From Fulvivirga ulvae (GTDB taxonomy: Bacteria > Bacteroidota > Bacteroidia > Cytophagales > Cyclobacteriaceae): a stretch of 64,000 nucleotides of DNA. The stretch spans positions 2,815,501-2,879,500 of the forward strand of contig NZ_CP089981.1 of the NCBI RefSeq assembly GCF_021389975.1, written 5' to 3'. The notes beneath the pieces were generated by a model. The model was not told the origin of the DNA and made no database searches. It was given only the letters and a program-made list of their open reading frames with translations. The position numbers were made by a program, and so were the translations under genes. How positions within the stretch are numbered: the stretch's first letter is position 1; the number at the start of each line of letters is the position of its first letter. This document shows positions 35,167-44,495 of the stretch, in pieces.

Positions 35167-35278
35167 ACAGCGAAGTAAAGGATGGCAGATCGTGCATCCC
35201 TGCCATTCTTTGCTTCTTATAAGTGATAGACCAAATTTTGTTTTTGGGTTTTCAGGGCTCATTTAATTTTTTTTACAT

Positions 35279-37237
35279 ATGTCAGTAACAAACAGATTAC
35301 TATTACGAACAGCCACTTTATCCTTTATACTATTCTTTATTTTTCATGCGCGGTGCTATGCGCAGATCACTTTATCCAAAGTATTTGGGGACAATATGGT
35401 TTTACAGCGAGATATGAAAATTCCTGTTTGGGGAAGTTCAGCACCGGGTGTGCTTATAGTGGCGGAGCTGGGAGGGAAACAGGTGACCGTAAAAGCTGAT
35501 CAGGAAGGAAAATGGAGAGTGGATTTTCCGAAATTCAAAGCCGGAGGGCCTTATACTCTCAAGTTGTATGAAAAGGGAAAAGCAGATGGAGCCATTGAGT
35601 TAAGCAATATTCTGATCGGAGATGTCTGGCTGGCTTCAGGACAATCGAATATGGAATGGCAGGTGCAGCAGGCGCAGGATGCTGAAAGTGAAATAGCAAA
35701 AGCAAACTATCCCAACATACGTTTTCTATTCGTAGAACACGACAAAAAATTAACTCCACAAACTGATATTTCTTCCGGGCAATGGAAGGCTTGCGATACT
35801 ACCAATGTAAAGCAACTCTCAGCCGTGGCATATTATTTTTCACGAAAAATACATCAGGATCAACACGTTCCGATAGGTATCATCCAAAGTACCTGGGGAG
35901 GAACACCGGTAGAGTCGTGGACCAGCCGGGAAAAGCTGCTTACTTCACCCATTACCAAATCAGCCACACTAAGCAACGATACACTAACCTATGATCATTT
36001 TATTACCGATAGCCTCAATTCAGTCCGTTATTGGGAAATCTTATATCAGCCCAGGAACAATACAGATCAGGTGATTCCTATGGCGGAATATGATGATTCT
36101 GACTGGAATGAAATTGATATGCCGGGTGTGTTCCGGGACATTGGCATGGCTGAGTACAATGGGATGGTCTGGCTTCGGAAAAAAGTAATGTTACCGAAAT
36201 CATTCACCAAAAAAGATTTGACTATTAACCTGGGGCATCCTGAAATGAATTATTCACTTTATTTCAATGGCACGCAAATCTGCAAGAATATTTGGAATGC
36301 CAACCCAACACATTACTATACCATTCCTGCCGTGCTTGTGAAAAATGGGAAAAATACCATTTCCGTAAGAATGGCTGTATTGTGGGGTGGTGGAGGCGTG
36401 AACCCTCCTGCGGGTGAATTATATATTACTGACAGCGTTTCCAGAATTTCTTTGGCAGGAACGTGGCTGTACAAAAAGGATCTTGAGCCGGCATTGCCTG
36501 AAATACTGAACTATCACTATTATCCGGAAGTACTATTTAATGCAATGATCAATCCGCTTATTCCCTATGGCATCAAAGGGTTTATATGGTATCAGGGAGA
36601 AGCCAATGTGGAGGCTGCCTATGATTACCGGACATTGTTTCCAATGATGATACAGGATTGGAGAGCCCGTTGGGGGCAGGGCGACCTTCCTTTTCTATTT
36701 GTGCAGCTGGCCAATTTCCAAGTGGTAAAACCTCAGCCATCTGAGAGCGACTGGGCAGAACTAAGGGAAGCCCAAATGATGACATTGTCCTTGCCCAATA
36801 CAGGTATGGCCTGCATTATCGACATTGGTGAGGCTGATGATATTCATCCGCTAAACAAACAGGAAGTAGGGCGGCGGCTGGCCTTAATCGCAAATAAGCT
36901 TGTGTATAAACAAAATATTATAGCCTCAGGTCCTCAATACAAAAGTTTTAAAACAGAGGGAAATAAAGTTCGGATTAGCTTTACGCATACCGGCTCTGGG
37001 TTGACAACAAAAGATGGCAAAGAGGTAACTGGCTTCGCCGTTGCCGGAGAGGATAAGCAATTCTACTGGGCGAAGGCTGAAATTGACGGAGATAAAGTGG
37101 TGGTTTATGCTGATAAAGTAAAATCACCCAAATCTGTACGCTATGCGTGGGCTGATAATCCGGTGAGCAACCTCATAAACTTTGAAGGACTGCCTGCCGT
37201 ACCTTTCAGGACTGATGATTGGAAAGGGACAGAGTAG
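35279..37237 (+). CDS. SGNH carbohydrate acetylesterase (sialate O-acetylesterase-like)
   Basis: 652 residues with a signal peptide. The SGNH nucleophile block reads LASGQSNMEW (serine about 120), a middle jelly-roll inserts at about 230-400, and the catalytic Asp/His pair is in EADDIHPLNKQEVGRRL near residue 520. IKGFIWYQGEANVE carries the glycine/asparagine oxyanion blocks. Proteins of this type remove acetyl groups from sialate or from hemicellulose. Position right after a secreted GH5 makes hemicellulose or xylan likely (inference). Confidence 0.85.
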   Translation: MSVTNRLLLRTATLSFILFFIFHARCYAQITLSKVFGDNMVLQRDMKIPVWGSSAPGVLIVAELGGKQVTVKADQEGKWRVDFPKFKAGGPYTLKLYEKGKADGAIELSNILIGDVWLASGQSNMEWQVQQAQDAESEIAKANYPNIRFLFVEHDKKLTPQTDISSGQWKACDTTNVKQLSAVAYYFSRKIHQDQHVPIGIIQSTWGGTPVESWTSREKLLTSPITKSATLSNDTLTYDHFITDSLNSVRYWEILYQPRNNTDQVIPMAEYDDSDWNEIDMPGVFRDIGMAEYNGMVWLRKKVMLPKSFTKKDLTINLGHPEMNYSLYFNGTQICKNIWNANPTHYYTIPAVLVKNGKNTISVRMAVLWGGGGVNPPAGELYITDSVSRISLAGTWLYKKDLEPALPEILNYHYYPEVLFNAMINPLIPYGIKGFIWYQGEANVEAAYDYRTLFPMMIQDWRARWGQGDLPFLFVQLANFQVVKPQPSESDWAELREAQMMTLSLPNTGMACIIDIGEADDIHPLNKQEVGRRLALIANKLVYKQNIIASGPQYKSFKTEGNKVRISFTHTGSGLTTKDGKEVTGFAVAGEDKQFYWAKAEIDGDKVVVYADKVKSPKSVRYAWADNPVSNLINFEGLPAVPFRTDDWKGTE

Positions 37238-37421
37238 AGTAGTATTGAGATTTTAGGTGTGATTATTAAGGGTAAAGTGGGGGTGCAAGAACTCAAAATA
37301 TTGATAGACGCGGTTTACTGATTTTCAATAACTAGCTTCACCTTGCATGTTCATTTTTCAAATCCATTTGCTCCGCAGATTTACTGCCGCGTGTATGATG
37401 TGCCCACATTTGAGATAGGTC

Positions 37422-37460
37422 TAAAAACAGAAAGGGCCTTGGTTTCCCAAAGCCCTTTCT
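37422..37460 (-). terminator. Terminator of the Glu-rich lipoprotein gene
   Basis: AGAAAGGGC..GG pairs with CC..GCCCTTTCT over 13 pairs with one mismatch; on the minus strand TGTTTTT follows. Confidence 0.75.
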
Positions 37461-37478
37461 TATGAGTTTCAAAGAAAA

Positions 37479-37715
37479 TTACTCAGCGTTTTCAACTGAA
37501 TCAACTTCTTCTACAGTCTCTTCTACTTCTTCTACAGCTTCTTCAGCACCTTCTTCTACATCTTCAGCAGCTTCTTCTACTTCTTCAGTAGACTCTTCTA
37601 CAACTTCCTCAGTAGTAGTTTCTTCTGCTGATTCCTCAGTTGATGCATTGTTACCACAAGCAACAAATGCGAAAGTGAATCCTAGAGCTAAAAATAATGT
37701 CAATAGTTTTTTCAT
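37479..37715 (-). CDS. Small glutamate-rich lipoprotein
   Basis: 78 residues: signal peptide with lipobox FVAC, then almost only E, V, A, T and D in repeating EEV/EEA units up to the end. Such an acidic coiled tail is probably disordered or helical and may bind cations or act as a spacer in the periplasm. The upstream open frame adds 16 residues but the ATG here gives the MKKLLTLFLALGF signal. No enzymatic motif. Own terminator, so it is likely an abundant monocistronic product. Confidence 0.65.
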   Translation of the reverse strand: MKKLLTLFLALGFTFAFVACGNNASTEESAEETTTEEVVEESTEEVEEAAEDVEEGAEEAVEEVEETVEEVDSVENAE

Positions 37716-37781
37716 TTTTTCACAGGTTTTGATTTGAAGCAGTAAATATAGATACAAAAACATGTAAAGGTCAAATCCATG

Positions 37782-39086
37782 TCATTTTTTTCTGAAAAAT
37801 AGACGAATTGGTACGCCCTCCAGGTTAAAGTTCTTCCTGATCTTATTCTCTAAAAACCGCTCATACGGGGCTTTAATATACTGCGGCAGATTGCAGAAGA
37901 AAGCAAACGCCGGAGTTTGGGCGGATAACTGAGTGATGTACTTTATTTTAATATATTTTCCTTTTATGGCAGGTGGAGGATTATTTTCTATTTCAGGAAG
38001 TATGGCTTCGTTAAGTTTTGAAGTGGAGATTTTTGAGTTTCTGTTATCATAGATCTCAATAGCTTTCTCGATCGCCTGGAATATTCTTTGCTTTTTTACT
38101 ACCGATGTAAAAATAATTGGAATGTAATCAAGTTGACCTAATTTCTGCAAAATGGCTTTCTTATACTTTTCTGCAGTGTTGTTTTCCTTCTCTATCAGAT
38201 CCCACTTGTTTACCATGATCATGATACCCTTTCTGTATTTTAGTGCCAGGCTGATAATGCTCATGTCCTGAGCCTCCAGGCCTCTTTCTGCATCTATGAT
38301 GAAAATACAGACGTCACTGTCCTGTAAAGCCTGAATAGACCTGAGTACCGAGTAAAATTCTATGTCCTCCTTCACCTTGGATTTCTTGCGGATACCTGCG
38401 GTATCGGTAAGTATAAAGTCCTTTCCATACAGCTTATAGTGTGTATTTATAGAGTCACGCGTAGTGCCGGCTTCATCAGTTACTATTGTACGCTCTTTGC
38501 CTAGTAAAGCATTAAGGAAAGACGATTTTCCGACATTAGGCCTGCCCAGGATAGCAATGCGGGGCACGCCTTCTTCAGGGTTTTCTTCACCTTCATCAAA
38601 ATTCTTCACTACTTTGTCAAGCAGCTCACCGGTACCCGAGCCACTGGCAGAAGAGATTGGGTAAACATCACCCATGCCCAAAGCGTAAAATTCACTTGAC
38701 ATATGGATACGCTCCGTTGTATCCGCTTTGTTTGCTACCAGGTAGATGGGTTTATTAGACGTTCTCAAAACCTTGGCAAAGTCTTTATCCAGATCGGTAA
38801 GGCCTGCAAAGCTGTCTACCATAAAAAGGATTACAGTAGCTTCGTCGAGAGCGAGCTCTACCTGGTGCCGGATCTCCGACTCAAACTTGTCTTCGGAGCC
38901 GGTGACATAACCACCCGTATCAATAACCGTGAAATGCTTGCCCGTCCATTCGGCATACCCGTAGTGGCGGTCCCGGGTTACCCCACTTTCATCATCCATG
39001 ATTGCTTTCCGCTTTTCTATCAGGCGGTTAAAAAGCGTCGACTTACCTACATTGGGGCGTCCTACTATAGCTACTATATTTGCCAT
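37782..39086 (-). CDS. der: Ribosome-associated GTPase Der (EngA)
   Basis: 434 residues. Two G domains in tandem: VGRPNVGKSTLFNRL at the start and ILGRPNVGKSSFLNALL near residue 180, each with DTGG/DTAGI and NKAD/NKWD. The C-terminal KH-like domain ends in GVPIRLFFRKK. Der helps 50S subunit assembly. It stands alone on the minus strand; the window also carries the related GTPase Era. Confidence 0.96.
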   Translation of the reverse strand: MANIVAIVGRPNVGKSTLFNRLIEKRKAIMDDESGVTRDRHYGYAEWTGKHFTVIDTGGYVTGSEDKFESEIRHQVELALDEATVILFMVDSFAGLTDLDKDFAKVLRTSNKPIYLVANKADTTERIHMSSEFYALGMGDVYPISSASGSGTGELLDKVVKNFDEGEENPEEGVPRIAILGRPNVGKSSFLNALLGKERTIVTDEAGTTRDSINTHYKLYGKDFILTDTAGIRKKSKVKEDIEFYSVLRSIQALQDSDVCIFIIDAERGLEAQDMSIISLALKYRKGIMIMVNKWDLIEKENNTAEKYKKAILQKLGQLDYIPIIFTSVVKKQRIFQAIEKAIEIYDNRNSKISTSKLNEAILPEIENNPPPAIKGKYIKIKYITQLSAQTPAFAFFCNLPQYIKAPYERFLENKIRKNFNLEGVPIRLFFRKK

Positions 39087-39206
39087 ATCCTTTTATATTG
39101 GGAGTAATTAACAGGCGTTACTAAAAAAATGTAACTGCGAAACTAACAACTCCAAACCCTAATCTCTAATTAATTATCTACTTGTTTAATACTTTTACAG
39201 TTTCTC

Positions 39207-41855
39207 TTACTTTCCTAACCGCTTGGCCTTAGCCTCTTTCACCAGCACCAGGTCGGTGTTTTCAGTGGTAACATGTGAAAATTTTCCATTGCCCGCCTCA
39301 GCCATCTTAGCTACTTTTTCAGGCATTAAATTTTTATTGCCATAATAGAAAACAGACATCACAATATCGTTTTCAGCCTGTTCGCTGATCAGATGATAAA
39401 GGGATTCAGGAATATTGAACTGACCATCCGTAGCCAGTATGATCCTGTTGTTGCCACCTTCTATTCGGAACTTTTCAGCCATTTTATAGGCCAGTTCAAC
39501 ACCGTCTTTAATATGTGTGGTTCCAGATGAACTCAGTTTGTCAAGCTCTCTCATCACCTTTCTGTCCTTACAGGAAGCACCCTTTAATACGGCTCTCGCA
39601 TTTTCCGAATAAATAACGATCGACATTTTATCCTCTTCGCGCATGATGCTCAGCAGCCGTTTCAGTGATTTTTTGAGCAGTGGCAGCTTATTTTCATCAC
39701 TCATGGAAGATGAAACATCCAGCAGCAAAACCAGGTGGTTGACCGCAAACCCTTCCATTGAAACATATAACTCATCCACCTGTGCAACCTCAGGCTCATC
39801 TCCCTGGCTGCCCATACCCTCAGGAGGGATAAACGAATAGAAAGTCATTTTTTTCTGGTGCTTCAGCAGCGATACCGGCTCAAAATCAACATAAGGGTTG
39901 AAGAACTCCGATTTCGGTATTTCCGCATCAGGTATTTCCACCAGGTTATCGAAATAGAACTCGATCAGGTGGTTATACTTATATACAAATTCCTGATAAG
40001 TGTAGGAAGGAGAGGTACCCCTTCGGCTGTCGTTGTAGGGGTTGGCAGCAAAACCCGTTTGAGACAGTTGGCCTAATTTCCGGGCACCATCGATAATTTC
40101 ATTATAATACCTTTCAATGTTGCCCGATGATGTTCCGTATTTTCCAGCATTGATGCCGTCCAGGTTATTGTGCTTGTTGAGATAGGCTGCCGTGGCTTTG
40201 TGATTAAGGCTGTCTGTTGATGGCAACACGCCCGAGCTGTCCCTGATGTAGCTATACATGGTCTCTACAATGGCCCTGCTCTCGTCCATAAGGGCCGTCA
40301 TGTCCGTGCCGGTTTTCATCCATGGGTCAGCCATGTCTTTGGGATAGCTGTCATAGATGGTTTTTATTTTGCTGTAAAGCGCATCTGTTTGCCGGTTGAA
40401 CTGATCGACCAGGTATGAAATCCTCTTCAGGCGGCTGTAGATAAATTCATAAACAGGTTTGACATCAGCCTTATCATAAGTGATCAGCTCTAGCTGCTTT
40501 AACGACTGCTGCAGTTCATCAAAGATCTGCCAGATCTGTTTTGCCTGCCTGTTTAGCGTATTGCGGTAGTGCTCCGGGATGTATTTGCTGTTATATAGTG
40601 CACTTTCGTAATATGACAGCGGAATGTCGGGATAACTATAGTTAAACCTGGAGGGGTTTCGCTGTGCATGAAAAGCATTGTTGAGGGCATGGTTATAATT
40701 AATGCAGACATGGGGTATATTTTTACTTACCCGTACGGCATTGTTGATAAACTCTACATAGCTGTTAAGCGCAAATGCTGTTTCGGGAGATATCTCCATG
40801 TTTGCAGGTATCGGAGTGATTTCACTTACAGTAAGGGTATCATAGCTTACAGGCTCAACTTTAGGCTCAAACGGTTTGTCAGGCAATACAAAGGCAGGGC
40901 AGTAGGCCGTCAGTGCAATGCCTCTGAAATCGTCATTACTGGTGCAGAACCTGTTGAAAAAGGATAACGCGCTATTCAGGTCGTTGAGAAAAGCTTTGTA
41001 GCCGGAGTTGGCATGGTTATCGGAGAGCTGGTTTTCGTAGATGTTCCTGTCAAGCCAGTAGCGTTTGGAGCTTTGCGCCCCGTGGTACATCTGGTGTACG
41101 AAATTTTTATAATACAGACTTACTTTCGGGACCCCTGACCAGCGAAACATAGAGTCGATCAGGTTGAGGTTCCGGATCACCATCGCGTTTGGAATACCAT
41201 TGACCGGAATTTTTGGTGTCAGGTTGTAGGCCCATAAATCCATCATTTCCGATTCCAGTTGCATAGCATCCCTCATGCGCTGCTCAACCACATGGTGGAT
41301 GTTACCGGGGTTGTAAGACTGGTATTTTCTGTAAATATCATCAATGGTTACATCCAGCTTGTGCTTAGCGGTTCTGAAATTGGCGTATTCCTTTTGAATT
41401 TCCCTCAGCTTGCCTTCTGCCCAGGCCATGTCCGCGTCTATGGTATAATGCTCGAGGTTGACGTATGTTTCTATTTCGCGGCACTTTTCAACGATGGTGC
41501 CATAAACTTTGAGCATAGCATCGTAAGGCCGGCTCAGGGCTGCCCTGTCACTGGCTGTAAGTTGTGCTGCTTTTGTTTTTTGATTTTGCAGGTAGTAGTC
41601 GTCAATAAAATCAATACAGGCAGATTTGTGGTTTCTGAAATTGTAATCATGCCTGCGTTCTGCATAGAGCGTGACGGCCTGTCGGAAGCTTTCCAGGCAA
41701 CTCATGGCTTCGGTGAGGCGCTCAACACTTTTGTTGGTTACTTCTGTATAAGCATTGAGGGCGCCTGCGGTCTGGTGGGAGATGGACTGGGCCCGGAGCG
41801 GTACCCAGATGGAAGACAGGAAAACAGATAGAAAGAAGTAAAATACTTTCATCAT
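39207..41855 (-). CDS. Large exported VWA-domain protein
   Basis: 882 residues with a signal peptide (YFFLSVFLSSIWVPLRAQ). The first 650 residues are helix-rich and aromatic with a repeated design (two related halves around residues 20-330 and 360-640). The C-terminal VWA domain starts near 705: LLLDVSSSMSDENKLP is the MIDAS DxSxS motif, followed by SSGTTHIKDGV and ILATDGQFNIP. Such proteins bind ligands through a divalent metal. Neither half nor ligand is recognised. Monocistronic between der and era. Confidence 0.75.
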   Translation of the reverse strand: MMKVFYFFLSVFLSSIWVPLRAQSISHQTAGALNAYTEVTNKSVERLTEAMSCLESFRQAVTLYAERRHDYNFRNHKSACIDFIDDYYLQNQKTKAAQLTASDRAALSRPYDAMLKVYGTIVEKCREIETYVNLEHYTIDADMAWAEGKLREIQKEYANFRTAKHKLDVTIDDIYRKYQSYNPGNIHHVVEQRMRDAMQLESEMMDLWAYNLTPKIPVNGIPNAMVIRNLNLIDSMFRWSGVPKVSLYYKNFVHQMYHGAQSSKRYWLDRNIYENQLSDNHANSGYKAFLNDLNSALSFFNRFCTSNDDFRGIALTAYCPAFVLPDKPFEPKVEPVSYDTLTVSEITPIPANMEISPETAFALNSYVEFINNAVRVSKNIPHVCINYNHALNNAFHAQRNPSRFNYSYPDIPLSYYESALYNSKYIPEHYRNTLNRQAKQIWQIFDELQQSLKQLELITYDKADVKPVYEFIYSRLKRISYLVDQFNRQTDALYSKIKTIYDSYPKDMADPWMKTGTDMTALMDESRAIVETMYSYIRDSSGVLPSTDSLNHKATAAYLNKHNNLDGINAGKYGTSSGNIERYYNEIIDGARKLGQLSQTGFAANPYNDSRRGTSPSYTYQEFVYKYNHLIEFYFDNLVEIPDAEIPKSEFFNPYVDFEPVSLLKHQKKMTFYSFIPPEGMGSQGDEPEVAQVDELYVSMEGFAVNHLVLLLDVSSSMSDENKLPLLKKSLKRLLSIMREEDKMSIVIYSENARAVLKGASCKDRKVMRELDKLSSSGTTHIKDGVELAYKMAEKFRIEGGNNRIILATDGQFNIPESLYHLISEQAENDIVMSVFYYGNKNLMPEKVAKMAEAGNGKFSHVTTENTDLVLVKEAKAKRLGK

Positions 41856-41884
41856 TGAGGGGCAAGTTTGTTTATAATTGACGG

Positions 41885-42769
41885 TTATTTTTTATATCCA
41901 AACCTTTTCAGGCTCAACTCCTGCTTTCTCCAGTTTTCGGCCACCTTTACAAACGTCTCCAGATGGACTTGTTTGTTGAAGAATTTCTCCAGATCTGCCC
42001 GGGACTGGATCCCGACCTTTTTCAGGGCTTCACCTCCTTTGCCAATGATAATGCCTTTCTGGCTTTTGCGCTCTACATATATTTCAGCCCTTATCCGTAT
42101 GATGGTCTCATCTTCCTTAAACTCCGTTACCACCACTTCGGTACTATAAGGTACTTCCTTTTTGTAATTTATAAATATCTTCTCACGGATTATTTCTTCT
42201 ACAAAGAATTTCTCCGGCTTATCTGTAAGCTCATCTTTAGGGAAGTAGGCCGGGTGCTCTGGCATGAGTTCGATGATGGCATCAAAAAGTTCATTAATGC
42301 CCAGGCCCTCAAGGGCCGAGACCATCAGGTACTTATCGGCTTTGACCAGCTCTTTCCAGTAGGTAAGCTTATCTTCACTCTGGGTGCCTTTGGCCTGATC
42401 AATTTTATTGAGGATGAAAATGATGGGAGCATCGATCCTTTCCAGGTGTGCGGCCAGGGTTTCATCAAACTTTTCGTAGATGTCTGTCATGAACAAAACC
42501 ACATCGGCATCTTCGAGTGAGGAGCTGACGAATTTCATCATGGAACTGTGCAGCTCATACTCGGGTTTTATAATTCCCGGGGTGTCGGAATAAACAATTT
42601 GAAAATTTTCTCCACTTAAAATTCCCATTATTCTGTGGCGTGTTGTCTGGGCTTTGGAGGTGATGATGGAGAGCCTTTCCCCCACTAATTGGTTCATAAG
42701 GGTAGATTTGCCTACGTTGGGCTTACCAATAATACTTACGAATCCGGCCTTGTGAGGAGTGCTTGACAT
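41885..42769 (-). CDS. era: GTPase Era
   Basis: 294 residues. G1 GKPNVGKSTL, G3 DTPGI, G4 NKID, then a KH domain with SQKGIIIGKGGEALKKVG. Era binds 16S rRNA during 30S maturation. The longer open frame would begin 99 bases upstream, before a perfect -7 element, so the ATG at MSSTPHKAGF is used. It sits beside the initiator tRNA gene on the opposite strand. Confidence 0.95.
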   Translation of the reverse strand: MSSTPHKAGFVSIIGKPNVGKSTLMNQLVGERLSIITSKAQTTRHRIMGILSGENFQIVYSDTPGIIKPEYELHSSMMKFVSSSLEDADVVLFMTDIYEKFDETLAAHLERIDAPIIFILNKIDQAKGTQSEDKLTYWKELVKADKYLMVSALEGLGINELFDAIIELMPEHPAYFPKDELTDKPEKFFVEEIIREKIFINYKKEVPYSTEVVVTEFKEDETIIRIRAEIYVERKSQKGIIIGKGGEALKKVGIQSRADLEKFFNKQVHLETFVKVAENWRKQELSLKRFGYKK

Positions 42770-42791
42770 GAAGGTTTTAAATTTATTTTTG

Positions 42792-42799
42792 CAAAGGTA
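42792..42799 (-). promoter_or_regulatory. Candidate -7 element of era
   Basis: Minus-strand TACCTTTG, perfect TAnnTTTG, 22 bases before the ATG of era; it rules out the longer start. Confidence 0.45.
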
Positions 42800-42844
42800 C
42801 TTGATTTTTAAATATCTTCCATCTACTTTTGTAGTCCAATTCAG

Positions 42845-42887
42845 CAAGGGGGATAAAGAAAAGCACAAAAGAGTGCTACTACCCTTG
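42845..42887. other. Nested hairpin between era and the tRNA gene
   Basis: CAAGGG/CCCTTG outside and AGCAC/GTGCT inside, in the divergent region between era and the tRNA gene. Role unknown. Confidence 0.3.
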
Positions 42888-42921
42888 AAAAAATAGCGAT
42901 AAAAAGACCTTAAAAATATAT

Positions 42922-42994
<73 letters not shown>

Positions 42995-43000
42995 CTACGA

Positions 43001-43030
43001 AGCCGATTACTGAAAAGTAATCGGCTTTTT
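43001..43030 (+). terminator. Terminator of the tRNA transcript
   Basis: AGCCGATTAC and GTAATCGGCT form a perfect 10-bp stem with a TGAAAA loop, followed by TTTTT-G-TTTTT. Confidence 0.88.
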
Positions 43031-43170
43031 TGTTTTTATTCAACTGATAATCAGGTATTTATACTCAAATCCTTTGAGTGCGATAAGCTTACATGAGAGA
43101 GGATCATAGGTTAAGTTGCTATATTAGAGTAATTTGAGGGCACTCGTTGTCAAATGCATAATAGCAATGT

Positions 43171-43541
43171 CGTGGGTTGTGATGAGTAACCACTGCCATT
43201 TAATAGTACGAGCCAAAAACCAAAATCTTAGCGATGTAATCAGGATTTGAAAAAGTATACATCAAAAGCAATATATAATGCAATTGAAGCTAACAGCAAA
43301 GAGAGTAGAAGAGAATGGTTGTTGCTTGTTTTAAAGTACAATAATAGAATTTGGTTATGGGAAGAAGGCTATCATGGAGAAGAGACAATGAACATTGAAT
43401 TTTACGATACCAAAGTCAATTATATCCGTATGAATCCTGTAAGGGCAGGTGTTGTGGAAAAGAGGAAGATTATTTGTTGAGTAGTGCCGGAGATTTTATG
43501 GAGTTCGTAAAGGAAGGCTGGAATTGAATGTTTTTGGTTGA
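43171..43541 (+). pseudogene. RAYT transposase, 5'-truncated copy A
   Basis: Matches the intact copy at 46838 from codon 54 (WVVMSNHCH) onward but lacks everything before. One base is lost in ATCAGGATTTG (intact ATCAGGGATTTG), and a second loss in the AAAAG run near the end puts the frame into a TGA. Only one composite hairpin remains downstream. It is the oldest of three copies. Confidence 0.85.
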
Positions 43542-43545
43542 GGGG

Positions 43546-43570
43546 TGTCGGATTACAAATTCCGAATAGC
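43546..43570 (+). repeat. Fused single REP hairpin after copy A
   Basis: GTCGGATTACAAAT joined directly to TCCGAATAGC. The intact copies have two hairpins here; this one looks like a deletion between the two GGATTACAAAT repeats. Confidence 0.65.
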
Positions 43571-43609
43571 CGGGATTTACTATTTTGGTATCTTATAGCC
43601 TATTTGGTA

Positions 43610-43642
43610 CACACGCAACCATATACGGACGTTGCTGGTAAT
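43610..43642 (+). repeat. Cassette-junction-like direct repeat, copy 1
   Basis: CACACGCA-ACC-ATATACG-G-ACGTT-GCTG-GTAAT. The second copy lies at 44998-45029 with 25 shared positions. ACGTTRnG resembles an attC core. Confidence 0.45.
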
Positions 43643-43652
43643 TTAGCATAAG

Positions 43653-43737
43653 ATGAAACAGTTAATAATAGTCATTTTTGCAGTATCAACTTGGACTACC
43701 TGTAGGGGGCAAGAACTTGTGATAATTAAGGACTCCA
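43653..43737 (+). pseudogene. Start of a secreted-protein gene cut by RAYT element B
   Basis: The frame opens with a good signal peptide (MKQLIIVIFAVSTWTTCRGQ) and continues for about ten codons until the left end of RAYT element B; the rest of that frame is element sequence. No continuation was found beyond the element. Role unknown. Confidence 0.5.
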
Positions 43738-43790
43738 GCTCTTCGACATTTGTAATGTCGAAGTCCTATCGTAGCGTTTGCAACGCGACA
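43738..43790 (+). repeat. Left REP hairpin pair of RAYT element B
   Basis: Hairpin 1 CTTCGACATT-TGT-AATGTCGAAG and hairpin 2 around GCGTT-TGC-AACGC within ATCGTAG...CGACA. The reverse complement of the right end shows the same frame with different but still paired stems. Confidence 0.75.
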
Positions 43791-43858
43791 CAGATACACA
43801 CATACATAATAAAAGAATGGTTAGTAGGGTTTTTAGCGTGGCTTACTAAATTAGCAGT

Positions 43859-44380
43859 ATGGGATATGCATATGTAGTTCGAGATCAGGGGGCAGTACAT
43901 TATGTGACATTTACAGTGCATCAGTGGGTAGATGTATTTACACGTCCTGATTATGTAGATATTTTGTTGGCCAGTTTAAAGCATTGTCAAAAGGTAAAAG
44001 GCCTTGAAATATATGCGTGGGTTGTGATGAGTAACCACTGCCATTTAATAATACGAGCCAAAAACGAAAATCTTAGCGATGTAATCAGGGATTTGAAAAA
44101 GTATACATCAAAAGCAATATATAATGCAATTGAAGCTAACAACAAAGAGAGTAGAAGAGAATGGCTGTTGCTTGTTTTAAAGTACAATAATAGAATTTGG
44201 TTCTGGGAAGAAGGCTATCATGGAGAAGAGACAATGAGCATTGAATTTTACGATACCAAAGTCAATTATATCCGTATCAATCCTGTAAGGGCAGGTGTTG
44301 TGGAAAAGAAGAAGATTATTTGTTGAGTAGTGCCGGAGATTTTATGTAAAGGAAGGCTGGAGTTGAATGTTTTTGGTTGA
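43859..44380 (+). pseudogene. RAYT transposase copy B, frameshifted at the C-terminus
   Basis: The first about 148 residues equal the intact copy, including the NHCHL metal site (His60, His62) and the LKKYTSK tyrosine (Tyr82). A lost A in the AAAAAG run (GTGGAAAAGAAG instead of GTGGAAAAAGAAG) shifts the frame and ends the protein at 155 residues instead of 176. A second deletion lies in GATTTTATGTAAAGG. The catalytic part is intact, so limited activity cannot be excluded. Confidence 0.8.
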
Positions 44381-44383
44381 GGG

Positions 44384-44449
44384 TGTCGGATTACAAATCC
44401 TACGATTAAGGCTTCGGGATTACAAATTCCGAATAGCTGGAATATCCAG
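44384..44449 (+). repeat. Right REP hairpin pair of RAYT element B
   Basis: GTCGGATT-ACA-AATCCTACGAT and TTCGGGATT-ACA-AATTCCGAATAGC followed by CTGGA-ATAT-CCAG. Inverted relative to the left pair. Confidence 0.72.
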
Positions 44450-44495
44450 GTAATTCTATAGAACTCTAACAAGCTATAAAAGCATAATAATAAAA

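Larger units (their letters stand above)
43738..44449 (+). mobile_element. RAYT element B
   Basis: About 710 bases from the CTCTTCG hairpin to the CTGGA/CCAG end. Carries a frameshifted transposase and inserted into the start of a secreted-protein gene. Nearly identical to element C. Confidence 0.7.

Noticed and set aside
43001..43030. Attachment-site duplicate of the tRNA 3' end
   Set aside because: No second copy of the tRNA 3' sequence was found downstream; the stem is simply the terminator.
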